A stretch of DNA of 64,000 bases from Methylobacterium fujisawaense (GTDB lineage Bacteria > Pseudomonadota > Alphaproteobacteria > Rhizobiales > Beijerinckiaceae). Within the stretch, counting starts at the first letter, position 1, and every line of letters begins with the position of its first letter. The stretch is from contig NZ_JACJIM010000002.1 in NCBI RefSeq assembly GCF_014138435.1, positions 124,001 through 188,000 on the forward strand. Reading direction: 5' to 3'. Positions 29,485 through 38,626 of the stretch are shown piece by piece. Under the pieces are notes generated by a model, which saw nothing but the letters and a program-made list of their open reading frames with translations, was not told where the DNA came from and did not search any database. The translations under genes were made by a program, and so were the position numbers.

Positions 29485-29591
29485 GCCCACGCATCTGCGA
29501 GGATGCGGCCCGTGACCGCTCTGGCCGGCCCGGCCGTCGCCCGCTACCTTCACCGTGACCCGACCGGACGTTCGGGGCGGAGAGCCGATCG

Positions 29592-30866
29592 ATGAAGGCG
29601 CACGACGCGGGTGCGGACGTTCCACCGCCGCCCGGCAAGGTCCCGTTCTTTCTCGTAGGGCTTGCCGCAATGGGTCTCCTGGCCTGGGGCGCCTACGGCC
29701 ATTGGCAGCGCGACGCGGAGGCGACCGCGACGCTGGAGCGGATCAAGACCCTCGTGCCCCAGGTGCGGACCGTCGCGGCCGTGCGGGCGGAGGGTCCCGT
29801 CGATCTCGTGCTTCCCGGCGAGATGCAGGCCTTCACCATGGCGGCGATCGCCGCCCGCGCCACCGGCTACATCGCCGAACGCCGGGTCGATATCGGATCG
29901 CGCGTGAAGGCGGGCGAGCTGCTCCTGCGCATCGCCGCACCGGATCTCGATCAGCAACGCGCGCAGGCCGAGGCGCAGGTCGGACAATTGAGGGCGCAGT
30001 TGCTCCAGGCGCAGGCGCAGGTCGAGCAGGCGCGCGCCAACGTCAACCTCGCCAACCTCACCAATAACCGCACCTCCACGCTCGCGGTGCAAGGTTGGGC
30101 GTCGCGGCAGAACGCCGACAACACCCAGGCCGGTGTGCTCAGTCAGGCCGCGGCGCTCGCCGCCGCAGAGGCCGGCGTGAAGGTCGCCACGGCCAACATC
30201 AAGGTGCAGGAGGCCGTCGTCGACCGCCTGAAGGCGCTCACTGCGTTCGAGCGCGTCGTAGCCCCGTTCGATGGCGTCGTAACGGTGCGCAATGTCGATG
30301 TCGGGGATCTTGTCCGGGCCGATAACGGCGGGACGCCGCTCCTGAGCATGGATCAGGACAGCACCCTGCGTATCACCGTCAACGTCCCGCAGAACGACGC
30401 CATCGGCGTCAAGCCCGGTGTCCAGGCATTGATCACCGTCCCGCAGATGCCGGGCCGCCGCTTCGAGGGTTTCGTGGAGCGCAGCTCCGTTGCGCTGAAC
30501 GCGGCGTCGCGTACGTTGACCACCCAGGTGGACGTGCCCAATCCCGACCGGACCCTGCGCGCCGGGCTCTATGCCTACGTCACCCTCAAGATCCCCCGGA
30601 CCGAGCCCGGCGTGACGATCCCCGCCGAGGCGACGGTGTTCAACAGCAACGGCCTTCAGGTCGCGACCCTGGGCGACGATGACCGGGTGACATGGCGGAC
30701 GATCCGCGTGCGGCGCGATCTCGGGCGCACGCTGGAGCTGGATTCCGGTCTCTCCGCGGACAGCCGCATCATCTACAGCCCGGCTCCGGACTTGCGCGAC
30801 GGCCAGTTGGTCGAACCCGTGAAACCGCCGCAGTCGATGGAGCCGCTCCGATCGGCGCAACGCTGA
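29592..30866 (+). CDS. Efflux RND transporter periplasmic adaptor subunit
   Basis: 424 residues. One N-terminal membrane anchor (about 18-36), then the barrel-sandwich (lipoyl-like) halves GEMQAFTMAAIAARATGYIAERRVDIGSRVKAGELLLRIAAPDL and RVVAPFDGVVTVRNVDVGDLV, a long helical hairpin between them (about 115-205, QAQAQVEQARANVN), a beta-barrel (LRITVNVPQNDAIGVKPG) and a membrane-proximal domain to the end. It should bridge an inner-membrane pump and an outer-membrane channel, but no pump gene is next to it. ATG preceded by GGAGAG about 9 bases upstream. Confidence 0.93.
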   Translation: MKAHDAGADVPPPPGKVPFFLVGLAAMGLLAWGAYGHWQRDAEATATLERIKTLVPQVRTVAAVRAEGPVDLVLPGEMQAFTMAAIAARATGYIAERRVDIGSRVKAGELLLRIAAPDLDQQRAQAEAQVGQLRAQLLQAQAQVEQARANVNLANLTNNRTSTLAVQGWASRQNADNTQAGVLSQAAALAAAEAGVKVATANIKVQEAVVDRLKALTAFERVVAPFDGVVTVRNVDVGDLVRADNGGTPLLSMDQDSTLRITVNVPQNDAIGVKPGVQALITVPQMPGRRFEGFVERSSVALNAASRTLTTQVDVPNPDRTLRAGLYAYVTLKIPRTEPGVTIPAEATVFNSNGLQVATLGDDDRVTWRTIRVRRDLGRTLELDSGLSADSRIIYSPAPDLRDGQLVEPVKPPQSMEPLRSAQR

Positions 30867-31031
30867 TCGGCCGGGAACAGCCCTCTGCAATCCGCGTCGG
30901 GCTCACCATCGGCCTCACCCTCGCGCCGAGCGACGGGACGAGCTGTGAGAAGCGCATCAAGAACGCCGAGGCCACCCGCGATCGCGGAAAAGGCCGAGGC
31001 GTGCGGCGCGTTGCGGTTCTTCGGGCCTGCG

Positions 31032-31412
31032 ATGGATGAGCGCCCCCAGGTTCGCAGGATCCTGGAGTGCGATCTGCCCGATGTGCTCGCCGGGGAGATC
31101 TTCGAGGCCTGTGATCGGCTGGTCTACAGCCTCGGGGCGGATCGCATCTGCGCGTTCACGTCGGCACGCCTCATCACCGCTTTGCACGCGTCACTGCGGC
31201 GGACCGGATTGCCAGGACGGCGGCCGAAGCCGGACGCGCGCCGCCCCCGCGAGGAGGCCGCGCGCGCCATCGGTCTGTGGACGGAGGGACCGCCCTATTC
31301 GGCGGCGTCGAGGCGCGGGCGCTCCACGTGGCTGCGCTCGGCCTTGACCAGCTCGGCGGTCCGGAACGCCACCTCGAGGGCCTGCTCCGCGTTGAGGCGC
31401 GGGTCGCAGTAG
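31032..31412 (+). CDS. Hypothetical protein overlapping the DAHP synthase 3' end
   Basis: 126 residues from the ATG at 31032, starting [27 protein letters not shown]. The first 90 residues have a sensible helical composition ([35 protein letters not shown]); the last 35 are arginine-rich and overlap the convergent DAHP synthase gene by about 118 bases. The true protein may end earlier in evolution than the frame does here. No family recognised; a real gene is likelier than not. Confidence 0.45.
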   Translation: MDERPQVRRILECDLPDVLAGEIFEACDRLVYSLGADRICAFTSARLITALHASLRRTGLPGRRPKPDARRPREEAARAIGLWTEGPPYSAASRRGRSTWLRSALTSSAVRNATSRACSALRRGSQ

Positions 31413-32677
31413 GTGTGGTAGCGGTCCTGAAGGTCGTCGGCCGTCAGTGCCCGGGCGCCGCCCGTGCATTCGGTGACGTCCTTGCCGGTCATCTCCAGAT
31501 GGATGCCGCCCGCGAAGGTGCCCTCGGCCCGGTGAACGCCGAAGAAGCCTTCTATCTCCTGCATCACCCGCTCGAAGGGCCGGGTCTTGTAGCGGCCCGC
31601 CGGGATCGTGTTCCCGTGCATCGGATCGCAGATCCACACCACCGAGCGCCCTTCCCGCTCGACCGCCCGGATCAGCGCCGGCAGGTGGTCGCCGACCTTG
31701 TCGGCGCCGAAGCGGCAGATCAGGCTGAGGCGCCCCGGCTCATTCTCCGGGTTGAGCAGGTCGATCAGCCGGATCAGGCCTTCGGCCTTCATGGACGGGC
31801 CGCACTTGAGGCCGATCGGGTTCTTGATGCCGCGGGCGTATTCCACGTGGGCGTGGTCGGGCTGCCGGGTCCGATCGCCGATCCACAGCATGTGGCCGGA
31901 GGTCGCGTACCAGTCGCCCGTGGTCGAATCGACGCGGGTCAGCGCCTCCTCGTAGCCGAGCAGCAGTGCCTCGTGGCTGGTGTAGAAATCGGTGGTCCGC
32001 ACCTCCGGATGCGTCTCCGGATTGATGCCGATCGCCCGCATGAAGTCGAGGGCGTCGGTCATGCGGCCGGCCACATCCTGGTAGCGCGAGGATTGCGGCG
32101 AATCCTTCACGAAGCCCAGCATCCAGCGGTGCGCGTTCTCCAGGTTGGCGTAGCCGCCGGTGGCGAAGGCGCGCAGCAGGTTCAGGGTCGCGGCCGACTG
32201 ACGGTAGGCCTCGAGCTGGCGGCGGGGATCCGGAACCCGCAACTCCTCGGTGAAGCCGATGCCGTTGATAATGTCGCCCCGGTAGCTCGGCAGGCTCACG
32301 CCCTCGAGGGTCTCGGTGGGCGAGGAGCGCGGCTTGGCGAACTGGCCGGCGATGCGCCCGACCTTCACCACGGGCGATCCGCCCGCGAAGGTCAGCACCA
32401 TCGCCATCTGCAGGAACACCCGGAAGAAATCCCGGATGTTGTCGGCGGAATGCTCGTCGAAGCTCTCGGCGCAGTCGCCGCCCTGCAGCAGAAAGGCTTG
32501 GCCCACGGCGACGCGCCCCAGCGCCGCCTTCAGCTTGCGGGCCTCACCTGCAAAGACCAGCGGCGGAAAGCTCGCGATCTGCGACTCGACGGCACCCAGG
32601 GCGGCAGCGTCCGGATAGGCGGGCACCTGCTCGATCGGCAGATGTCTCCAGCTTTTCGGTGTCCAACGCTCGCCCAT
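31295..32677 (-). CDS. 3-deoxy-7-phosphoheptulonate synthase, class II
   Basis: First step of the shikimate pathway: phosphoenolpyruvate plus erythrose 4-phosphate gives DAHP. 460 residues, the length of the plant-like class II enzyme (AroA-II) rather than the 350-residue class I. Marks: [22 protein letters not shown] (about 62-83), [59 protein letters not shown] and the metal-binding CDPMHGNTI. Product feeds Phe, Tyr, Trp and folate. A possible promoter lies 54-80 bases upstream. Confidence 0.96.
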   Translation of the reverse strand: MGERWTPKSWRHLPIEQVPAYPDAAALGAVESQIASFPPLVFAGEARKLKAALGRVAVGQAFLLQGGDCAESFDEHSADNIRDFFRVFLQMAMVLTFAGGSPVVKVGRIAGQFAKPRSSPTETLEGVSLPSYRGDIINGIGFTEELRVPDPRRQLEAYRQSAATLNLLRAFATGGYANLENAHRWMLGFVKDSPQSSRYQDVAGRMTDALDFMRAIGINPETHPEVRTTDFYTSHEALLLGYEEALTRVDSTTGDWYATSGHMLWIGDRTRQPDHAHVEYARGIKNPIGLKCGPSMKAEGLIRLIDLLNPENEPGRLSLICRFGADKVGDHLPALIRAVEREGRSVVWICDPMHGNTIPAGRYKTRPFERVMQEIEGFFGVHRAEGTFAGGIHLEMTGKDVTECTGGARALTADDLQDRYHTYCDPRLNAEQALEVAFRTAELVKAERSHVERPRLDAAE

Positions 32678-32730
32678 GGTCTCTCTCCGCGCACCTCTTC
32701 GTGCGATCGCGCCGTCGCGCGAAGCGCGGC

Positions 32731-32759
32731 TTATAGAGAGGTTCCTTCACACTTGCGAG
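32731..32759 (-). promoter_or_regulatory. Possible promoter of DAHP synthase
   Basis: On the minus strand, CTCGCA and CTATAA are separated by 17 bases, the -10 hexamer ending 54 bases before the ATG. The -35 element matches only three of six consensus positions, so this is weak. Confidence 0.3.
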
Positions 32760-32792
32760 TGCCGCGAAACCGGGGGCAGGCGCGCCTCGGCG

Positions 32793-33110
32793 TCAGGCCT
32801 CGCCGTCTTCCACCTCGATCCCGTGCTCCGCCAGGATCCAGAAGATCGCCTCCAGGTCTTCCGCCGACACGTCTCGGGGTGGCAGCGCCTCCTCCAGATC
32901 GTCGTAGGTCAGGTTGCGGCTGCGTTGCGCCTCAGCCTTGGCGAGCAGGCGGTCGATGGCCTGACGGATATCGGGCGGCAGGGCATCGTGGCTCGGCGGC
33001 CGATGGAAGGCCGGCCGCAGGGCGTCCGCCAGCAGGCCATCGATGATCGCCTGCCGCCGCGCATGCGCGTCGTCCTCGCGTCGTCCCTTGCCTGTGCTCG
33101 GCTTGCCCAT
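32793..33110 (-). CDS. Stand-alone sigma-70 region 1.1 domain protein
   Basis: 105 residues from the ATG at 33110. The C-terminal 50 residues, LTYDDLEEALPPRDVSAEDLEAIFWILAEHGIEVED, match region 1.1 of RpoD (LTYDELN..LP...VS.E.IED....L...GI.V). The rest is a charged helical segment (RQAIIDGLLADALRPAF, IRQAIDRLLAKAEAQRSRN) and no other sigma region follows. In RpoD, region 1.1 occupies the DNA channel of RNA polymerase, so a free copy could act as a DNA mimic or regulator; that role is inference. It lies between gor and DAHP synthase on the same strand. Confidence 0.8.
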   Translation of the reverse strand: MGKPSTGKGRREDDAHARRQAIIDGLLADALRPAFHRPPSHDALPPDIRQAIDRLLAKAEAQRSRNLTYDDLEEALPPRDVSAEDLEAIFWILAEHGIEVEDGEA

Positions 33111-33165
33111 GCCACAGATATGGCTCGGTCGCGCACCGCGTCGAGGCCCCGCCCGCACGGAGGTT

Positions 33166-34548
33166 TCAGCCGACGCCGACCGGATGCTTGGTGACCTCCG
33201 GAACCCGCATGGTCACGAGTTCCTCGGCGGCTGTCGGATGGACCGCGATGGTCCGGTCGAAATCGGCCTTCGTCGCACCCATGGTCACGGCGATACCGAC
33301 CGCCTGGATCACCTCCCCGGCATCGTGGCCGAAGATGTGGACGCCCACCACCCGGTCGCTGGCGCAGTCGACCAGCACCTTCATGAGGATGCGTTCCTCG
33401 CGCCCGGACAGGGTCGCCTTCATCGGGCGGAAGCGCGCCTTGTAGACGTCGATCTTGCCGTAGATCTCCCGGGCGGCCGCCTCGTTGTGGCCGACGACGC
33501 CGATCTCGGGGGTCGAGAACACCGCGGTGGGGATCAGGCGGTGATCGACGCAGGAGGGCCTGCCGCCATAGACCGTGTCGGCGAAGGCGTGGCCCTCGCG
33601 GATCGCCACCGGCGTCAGGTTGGCGCGGTTTGTCACGTCGCCCACCGCATAGATCGACGGGACCCTGGTCTGCGAATAGGCGTCCACCGGGATCGCTCCG
33701 GCCCCGTCGGTCTCGATCCCGACGCGATCGAGGCCGAGCCCGTCCACGTTGGGCCGCCGGCCGGTGGCGATGAGCACCTGATCGACCCGGATCTCGCTGC
33801 CGTCGTCGAGCTCCGCGCAGAGGCCGCCGTCCTGCCGTGCGATGCGCCGCAGCGTGCGCCCGAGCCGCAGGTCCATCCGTTGGCCGTAGGCCTCGGCGAG
33901 GGCGTCGCGGATCTCGTCGTCGAAGCCGCGCAGCAGTCTTTCGCCCCGGTGCAGCAGCGTCGTGCGGCTGCCGAGCGCCGCGAAGATGCCGGCGAATTCC
34001 ACCGCGATGTAGCCGCCGCCGATCACCAGGATGCGCTCCGGCAGGCTCTCCAGCTCGAACACCTCGTTCGAGGTGATCGCCAGATCGATCCCGGGCACCG
34101 CCGGCTCCTTCACCGGATGCGCGCCCACCGCCACGAGGATGCGTTCCGCCCGGACCGTGCGGCCGGACTTCAGCAGGCGGACCGTATGGGAATCCTCGAT
34201 CACCGCCCGCTCGGGTACGATCTCGACGCCGGCGCGGATCAGGTTGGCGTCGTAGATGCCTTCGAGCCGGGTCACCTCCGCGTCGCGCCGGCTCTTGAGG
34301 GTGCCCCAGTCGAAGCGGGGCTGTCCCACCGTCCAGCCGAAGCCCGCGGCATCCGCGAATTCGTCGGCGAAGCGGCCGGCATAGACCATCAGCTTCTTCG
34401 GGACGCAGCCCCGGATCACGCAGGTGCCGCCGACGCGGTACTCCTCGGCCAGCATCACCCGCGCGCCGTATCCGGCCGCGATCCGCGCCGCGCGGACACC
34501 ACCGGACCCGCCGCCGATGACGAAGAGGTCGACGTCGAACGCGCTCAT
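33166..34548 (-). CDS. gor: Glutathione-disulfide reductase
   Basis: NADPH-dependent reduction of oxidised glutathione in the cytoplasm. 460 residues from the ATG at 34548, which overlaps the upstream stop in ATGA. FAD motif LFVIGGGSGGVRAARIAA, the redox disulfide GGTCVIRGCVPKK (about 41-52), NADPH motif LVIGGGYIAVEFAGIFAALG, the FAD site YAVGDVTNRANLTPVA and the C-terminal catalytic His-Glu pair in IAVHPTAAEELVTM. No thioredoxin-reductase or mercuric features. Confidence 0.94.
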   Translation of the reverse strand: MSAFDVDLFVIGGGSGGVRAARIAAGYGARVMLAEEYRVGGTCVIRGCVPKKLMVYAGRFADEFADAAGFGWTVGQPRFDWGTLKSRRDAEVTRLEGIYDANLIRAGVEIVPERAVIEDSHTVRLLKSGRTVRAERILVAVGAHPVKEPAVPGIDLAITSNEVFELESLPERILVIGGGYIAVEFAGIFAALGSRTTLLHRGERLLRGFDDEIRDALAEAYGQRMDLRLGRTLRRIARQDGGLCAELDDGSEIRVDQVLIATGRRPNVDGLGLDRVGIETDGAGAIPVDAYSQTRVPSIYAVGDVTNRANLTPVAIREGHAFADTVYGGRPSCVDHRLIPTAVFSTPEIGVVGHNEAAAREIYGKIDVYKARFRPMKATLSGREERILMKVLVDCASDRVVGVHIFGHDAGEVIQAVGIAVTMGATKADFDRTIAVHPTAAEELVTMRVPEVTKHPVGVG

Positions 34549-35765
34549 GCCGGACCGTCCCGCTCGGATCTCTCGTTCGCGTCGGCTGGAGACGCCGCAC
34601 GCATCCAGGTGATGGCAGCGCCGAGCCCCGCCGTCCACCATGCCGCCCAGCCGTTGTGCTCGACGAAGGCGATCGCGGCCGCGCAGGCCACGAGACCGAG
34701 GGCCGTGGCGCGGTCCGGCTGCGTCAGCCGCGCGATCCGGGCAAGCATCAGCATCAGCGTCAGGGCGGCGAAGAGGGCGCCGGGCAGGCCCAGCTCGGCC
34801 CAGATCTGCAGGAAGCTGTTGTGCGGATGCCCGACCCCGAGCAGGACCCGCATCTCGGGGGGCACCGTCTCCGCGACGGACGTCTCGGCGAAGCGCGCGC
34901 TGGTGCCGAAGCCCGCGCCGCGCCAGGGATCGGCCGCCACGGCGGCGCCGAAGCTGCGCGCGATCGCGACCCGTGCCCGGGAGGAGGACTGGACGAGCCG
35001 CTCGTGCGCCGCCTCCGGCATGGCGCGGGCGAGAAGGTCGCCCTCGACCGGGGCGAGCGCCACGGCGAGGCCGAGACCGAGGCCGGCGAGGCCGAGACCT
35101 ACCCGCAGGGGCAGCATCCGGCCCAGGGCGGCCATCGCGGCGCCCGCCAGCAGGCCGAGCTGGGCAGCGCCGCTGATCGAGCGGAGGACGCCGAGCGCCG
35201 CGAAGCCCATCACCGCCGCCGCCAAGCCCCGGGCGCTGCCTTTCCAGAGCACCAAGGCCAGCGGACCGGCCACGAGATCGAGGGTCAAGGCCGGCCGGTT
35301 GTGAACGAAGGCGGCGACCCGGCGTCCGAGCGCACGCTCCAGGGCAAGATCGGAGGCGAGGTCGATCGCGATCAGGAGGCCTGCGAGCCCGACCGCGATC
35401 GCGCCGAGGCGCGGCGCGAAGGCCGGTATGCGGCCGGGCGCCAGACAGGCGAGCAGGTAGGTGGCCAGCAGCGTCGGCAGGAACTCCCCGAGAACCCGGA
35501 GCGACGCGGCCGGGAACGGGCTCCAGGCGAGCGAGATCAGGGCCCAGGCCAGGAAGGCGAGCGCTGCGCCGGCGAGCGGCGTCCGGAGCGGTCCCAGCAG
35601 ATGGCGGCGCAGGGCGGCCGCGTCCTCCGCCCAGCGCCCGGCCAGGAAGGCGAGCGCCGCCAGCCCGCAGATGAGCGGGCTCGACCGGTTGGCGAGCACC
35701 ATGGCGAGCGGCATGACGGCGAGGAGCACGCCGCCCGCCGCGTAGAGGCGGCCGGCCGCGCTCAT
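34545..35765 (-). CDS. O-antigen ligase-like (Wzy_C) membrane protein
   Basis: 406 residues with about eleven to twelve hydrophobic segments. The Wzy_C/WaaL signature is visible near 310-330: LLGVGHPHNSFLQIWAELGLPGALFA, including the histidine after the proline that the family keeps. These enzymes polymerise or ligate surface polysaccharide chains from lipid carriers at the periplasmic face. No other polysaccharide gene is adjacent (the pair at 46.6-49.5 kb is separate). Overlaps gor by four bases. Confidence 0.85.
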   Translation of the reverse strand: MSAAGRLYAAGGVLLAVMPLAMVLANRSSPLICGLAALAFLAGRWAEDAAALRRHLLGPLRTPLAGAALAFLAWALISLAWSPFPAASLRVLGEFLPTLLATYLLACLAPGRIPAFAPRLGAIAVGLAGLLIAIDLASDLALERALGRRVAAFVHNRPALTLDLVAGPLALVLWKGSARGLAAAVMGFAALGVLRSISGAAQLGLLAGAAMAALGRMLPLRVGLGLAGLGLGLAVALAPVEGDLLARAMPEAAHERLVQSSSRARVAIARSFGAAVAADPWRGAGFGTSARFAETSVAETVPPEMRVLLGVGHPHNSFLQIWAELGLPGALFAALTLMLMLARIARLTQPDRATALGLVACAAAIAFVEHNGWAAWWTAGLGAAITWMRAASPADANERSERDGPA

Positions 35766-35807
35766 GGGCGACCTCTCACGGTGATCGACCCGCGGGGGCG
35801 GCCACCC

Positions 35808-36398
35808 TCACTGCATCTGATGCCCGCGCTTGCCCATCTCGGCGCGGACGCGGACCATGACGTATTCCGAGACGTCCTGCGTCCAGTCCTGCATCTCCTG
35901 CACCATCTCGTCGAGAAGCTGCGGCTGCGCCTCGACATAGTGCTTCCCGGCGGGCGAGCGGAAGAAGGTCGCGATCTCCTTCAGCTCGGCTTCGGAGAAT
36001 TTCGACGCGTAGGTCCGCGCCGCGATGTCGATCATGCGCTGCTTCTGCAGTTCCATCTCCGGCTGCAGCGAGGCCAGGACTTCCTCGAGATCCTTGGAGA
36101 GCTCGGGCCGGGTGACCGTCTGCTTGCGGATCTGATCGGCGAAGGCGGGCAGCACCGAGTCGAACGAACGGGCGATACCGGAGCTGAGCATCACCTCGCG
36201 GGCGAGTGCCAGATGGCTCGGCGAAAAGGTGGAGGCCGCCGGCGTGTTGGCGGCCGGGGTGCCGCCCGCCGGGGCATTCGGTTGCGCCGTCGGCTTGGTC
36301 GGCGCGGGTTTTTGAGGCTGGGCTGCAGCTGGATGCGGAAGCGCCAGGAGCGCGAGGCCGAGCGCGAGGCCGGGCGCGGCGATGAGGCGTCGGGACAT
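35808..36398 (-). CDS. Exported DUF2059 protein
   Basis: 196 residues from the ATG at 36398. Signal peptide ALGLALLALPHPAAA, a proline/threonine-rich spacer to about 60, then a helical DUF2059 region (about 65-185: HLALAREVMLSSGIARSFDSVLPAFADQI, then YASKFSEAELKEIATFFRSPAGKHYVE). The family is widespread in proteobacterial periplasm and of unknown function. It lies between rpiA and the O-antigen-ligase-like gene on one strand. Confidence 0.9.
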   Translation of the reverse strand: MSRRLIAAPGLALGLALLALPHPAAAQPQKPAPTKPTAQPNAPAGGTPAANTPAASTFSPSHLALAREVMLSSGIARSFDSVLPAFADQIRKQTVTRPELSKDLEEVLASLQPEMELQKQRMIDIAARTYASKFSEAELKEIATFFRSPAGKHYVEAQPQLLDEMVQEMQDWTQDVSEYVMVRVRAEMGKRGHQMQ

Positions 36399-36442
36399 GC
36401 TGGACTTTCTTGCGAGGATGACCTGCGATTGAGGACGGCGCC

Positions 36443-37156
36443 TCAGGCGAGGCTGCCGAGAACGGTGACCTCGGCCTGCCCGTCCCGCGCCGCCGCCAGG
36501 ATCGCGGCGTCGGCGATGCCGAGGAACAGGCCATGCTCGACCACGCCCGGCACGGCCCACAGCGCGGCGCCGAGAGCCTCGGGATCGGGAATCGCACCGA
36601 GATGCGCGTCGAGGATGTAATGGCCGCCGTCGGTGACCAGGGGCTTGCCATCGGGCCGGCCGCGCAGCCGGACCGCACCGGAGCAGCCGGCCGCTGCGAC
36701 CGCCGCCTCGACGGCCCGGTGCGTGGCCTTGAGGCCGAAGGGATTGACCTCGATGGGAAGCGGGAAGGCGCCCAGCCGCGCCACGTGCTTGGCCGCGTCG
36801 GCGATCACCACCATGCGGCGGCTCGCGCAGGCGACGATCTTCTCCCGCAGCAGGGCCGCGCCGCCGCCCTTGATCAGGCGCAGCTGGTCGTCGACCTCGT
36901 CGGCGCCGTCGATGGTCAGGTCGAGCTCCGGCTGCTCGTCGAGGGTCGCGAGGCGGATGCCGAGGCTCTCCGCCTGGGCCCGGGTCGCCTCGGATGTCGG
37001 GACCCCGAGGATGTCGAGTCCGGCGCCGACCCGCTCGCCGAGGAGCGCCACGAAGGCCGCCGCCGTGGATCCCGTCCCGAGGCCGAGCCGCATACCCGGC
37101 TCGATGAGGTCGAGGGCGCGGGCGGCCGCAGCCCGACGCAGATCCGGCCCGCTCAC
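36443..37156 (-). CDS. rpiA: Ribose-5-phosphate isomerase A
   Basis: Interconverts ribose 5-phosphate and ribulose 5-phosphate. 237 residues from the GTG at 37156; longer frames upstream are arginine-rich and unlikely. Family motifs in order: [57 protein letters not shown] and [10 protein letters not shown]. Cytoplasmic pentose phosphate enzyme, here followed by an unrelated exported protein. Confidence 0.95.
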   Translation of the reverse strand: MSGPDLRRAAAARALDLIEPGMRLGLGTGSTAAAFVALLGERVGAGLDILGVPTSEATRAQAESLGIRLATLDEQPELDLTIDGADEVDDQLRLIKGGGAALLREKIVACASRRMVVIADAAKHVARLGAFPLPIEVNPFGLKATHRAVEAAVAAAGCSGAVRLRGRPDGKPLVTDGGHYILDAHLGAIPDPEALGAALWAVPGVVEHGLFLGIADAAILAAARDGQAEVTVLGSLA

Positions 37157-37286
37157 CGGGACACCGCCCGATCGGCGAGGTTGGGCGAGGAATCGCGCGT
37201 CATGGGCAGCCGGTCTCTCCGTGAGATTCGGTCGGCCCGTAGCACGGGACCGGGCCGACCGGAACGCCCGCGCCGGCAAGGCGGCA

Positions 37287-37751
37287 TCACGGCCGCCCAC
37301 CCTGTGTCGGCGTGGCGCTGGCCCCGGCCCGACCGGGCGCAGGTCCGGTCAGCGGCGCATCGGACGCGCTCTCGACCCCGGGCTTGCCCTGCTGGGTGCA
37401 GACGACCTGCTCCTTCTTAACCAGCACGAAGCAGATGCTCATCTCGCCGGTCCGGTAATTCACCCGGAAGACCCCGGCTTCGCGGGTGTGGCGGCTCGCC
37501 ACCAGCCCGTATTCCGACGGGGTCTGGGGCCCGGCGCCCTCGCCCGGCCCGAAGCAGACCGTCTGGCCGATTCCCCCCGCCGATTCCTGAAGCCCGTACT
37601 GGCAGGAGGTGACCTCTCCGGTCACCTTGTCGACCCGGTACATCCGGTTCAGGTCGGTCTGTGGCGCGGGCACGAACTCGAAGGAGGTCGCGGCCGCCGG
37701 CAGGGTTTGGAGCACGGCGCAGGCGGCCAGAAGGGGCAGAGACGGTTTCAT
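37287..37751 (-). CDS. Exported protein, unknown
   Basis: 154 residues with signal peptide [19 protein letters not shown]. The mature part repeats a pattern twice: [17 protein letters not shown] and [17 protein letters not shown], each a beta hairpin with cysteine, suggesting an internal repeat and disulfides. The tail is proline- and glycine-rich. No family recognised. Upstream of rpiA on the same strand but 130 bases away. Confidence 0.7.
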   Translation of the reverse strand: MKPSLPLLAACAVLQTLPAAATSFEFVPAPQTDLNRMYRVDKVTGEVTSCQYGLQESAGGIGQTVCFGPGEGAGPQTPSEYGLVASRHTREAGVFRVNYRTGEMSICFVLVKKEQVVCTQQGKPGVESASDAPLTGPAPGRAGASATPTQGGRP

Positions 37752-37924
37752 CGCGGATCCCGGGGCTGGTACGCACTGCGTTTCGCCGCGCTTTCAGGCG
37801 AGTCTGGGGCGCTGGGTGAGACGATCGGTGCATCTGCCGCGTCCCCTCCGCCGGCTTGCCCCGCATCGTCGGCCCCGATAGCGACGCCGTTTCGAGATCC
37901 CGGCCAGCACGGAGCCCCGCAGGC

Positions 37925-38623
37925 ATGCCCACCGAACCGACGACCCCGCCCCCGATCGCCGTGTTCGACCTGGATGGGACCCTCGCGGAGACCGCAGGCG
38001 ACCTGATCGGCACGCTCAACGTCCTGATGGCGCGCGAGGGGTTGTCGGAGCTGCCCCTTTCCCAGGCGCGCGGGCTGATCGGTGCCGGCGCCCGGGCGCT
38101 GATCCGGCGCGGCTTCGAGGCCGAGGGTCGGCCGCTCTCGCCGGAAGACCACGACCGGCTGTTCGATGCCTTCATCGACCATTACGGGGACCACCTTGCC
38201 GACACGACCTACCTTTTCCCCGGCGTGGTCGAGGCCCTCGATTCTCTCGAGGCGGCGGGATTCACGCTGGCCGTCTGCACCAACAAGTTCGAGGGGCAAT
38301 CGGTGGAGCTGCTGCGCCTTCTGGGCATCGGTCACCGCTTCGCGGCGATCTGCGGCCGCGACACCTTCCCGCAAGCCAAGCCCGATCCGCGCCACCTCAC
38401 CGGCACGATCGCACGCGCCGGTGGCGATCCGGCGCGCGCCGTGATGGTCGGCGATTCCCGGACCGACATCGACACCGCCAAGGCCGCCGGCATCCCGGTG
38501 GTGGCGGTCACCTTCGGCTATACCGATCGCCCGGTTTCCGAACTCGGGCCCGATCGGGTGATCGAGCACTTCTCGCAGCTTGTCGAGGCGGTGGGCGCCC
38601 TCGTACCGGCCGCACTCGCCTGA
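37925..38623 (+). CDS. gph: Phosphoglycolate phosphatase, HAD family
   Basis: Hydrolyses 2-phosphoglycolate. 232 residues from the ATG at 37925. HAD motifs: I IAVFDLDGTLAET, II VCTNK, III and IV KPDPRHL and MVGDSRTDIDTAKAAG. The cap region lies between residues about 25 and 90. It is close to but not next to rpiA, and the pairing with pentose phosphate metabolism is a weak hint. Other HAD phosphatases of this size exist, so the substrate rests on family resemblance. Confidence 0.87.
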   Translation: MPTEPTTPPPIAVFDLDGTLAETAGDLIGTLNVLMAREGLSELPLSQARGLIGAGARALIRRGFEAEGRPLSPEDHDRLFDAFIDHYGDHLADTTYLFPGVVEALDSLEAAGFTLAVCTNKFEGQSVELLRLLGIGHRFAAICGRDTFPQAKPDPRHLTGTIARAGGDPARAVMVGDSRTDIDTAKAAGIPVVAVTFGYTDRPVSELGPDRVIEHFSQLVEAVGALVPAALA

Positions 38624-38626
38624 TCC

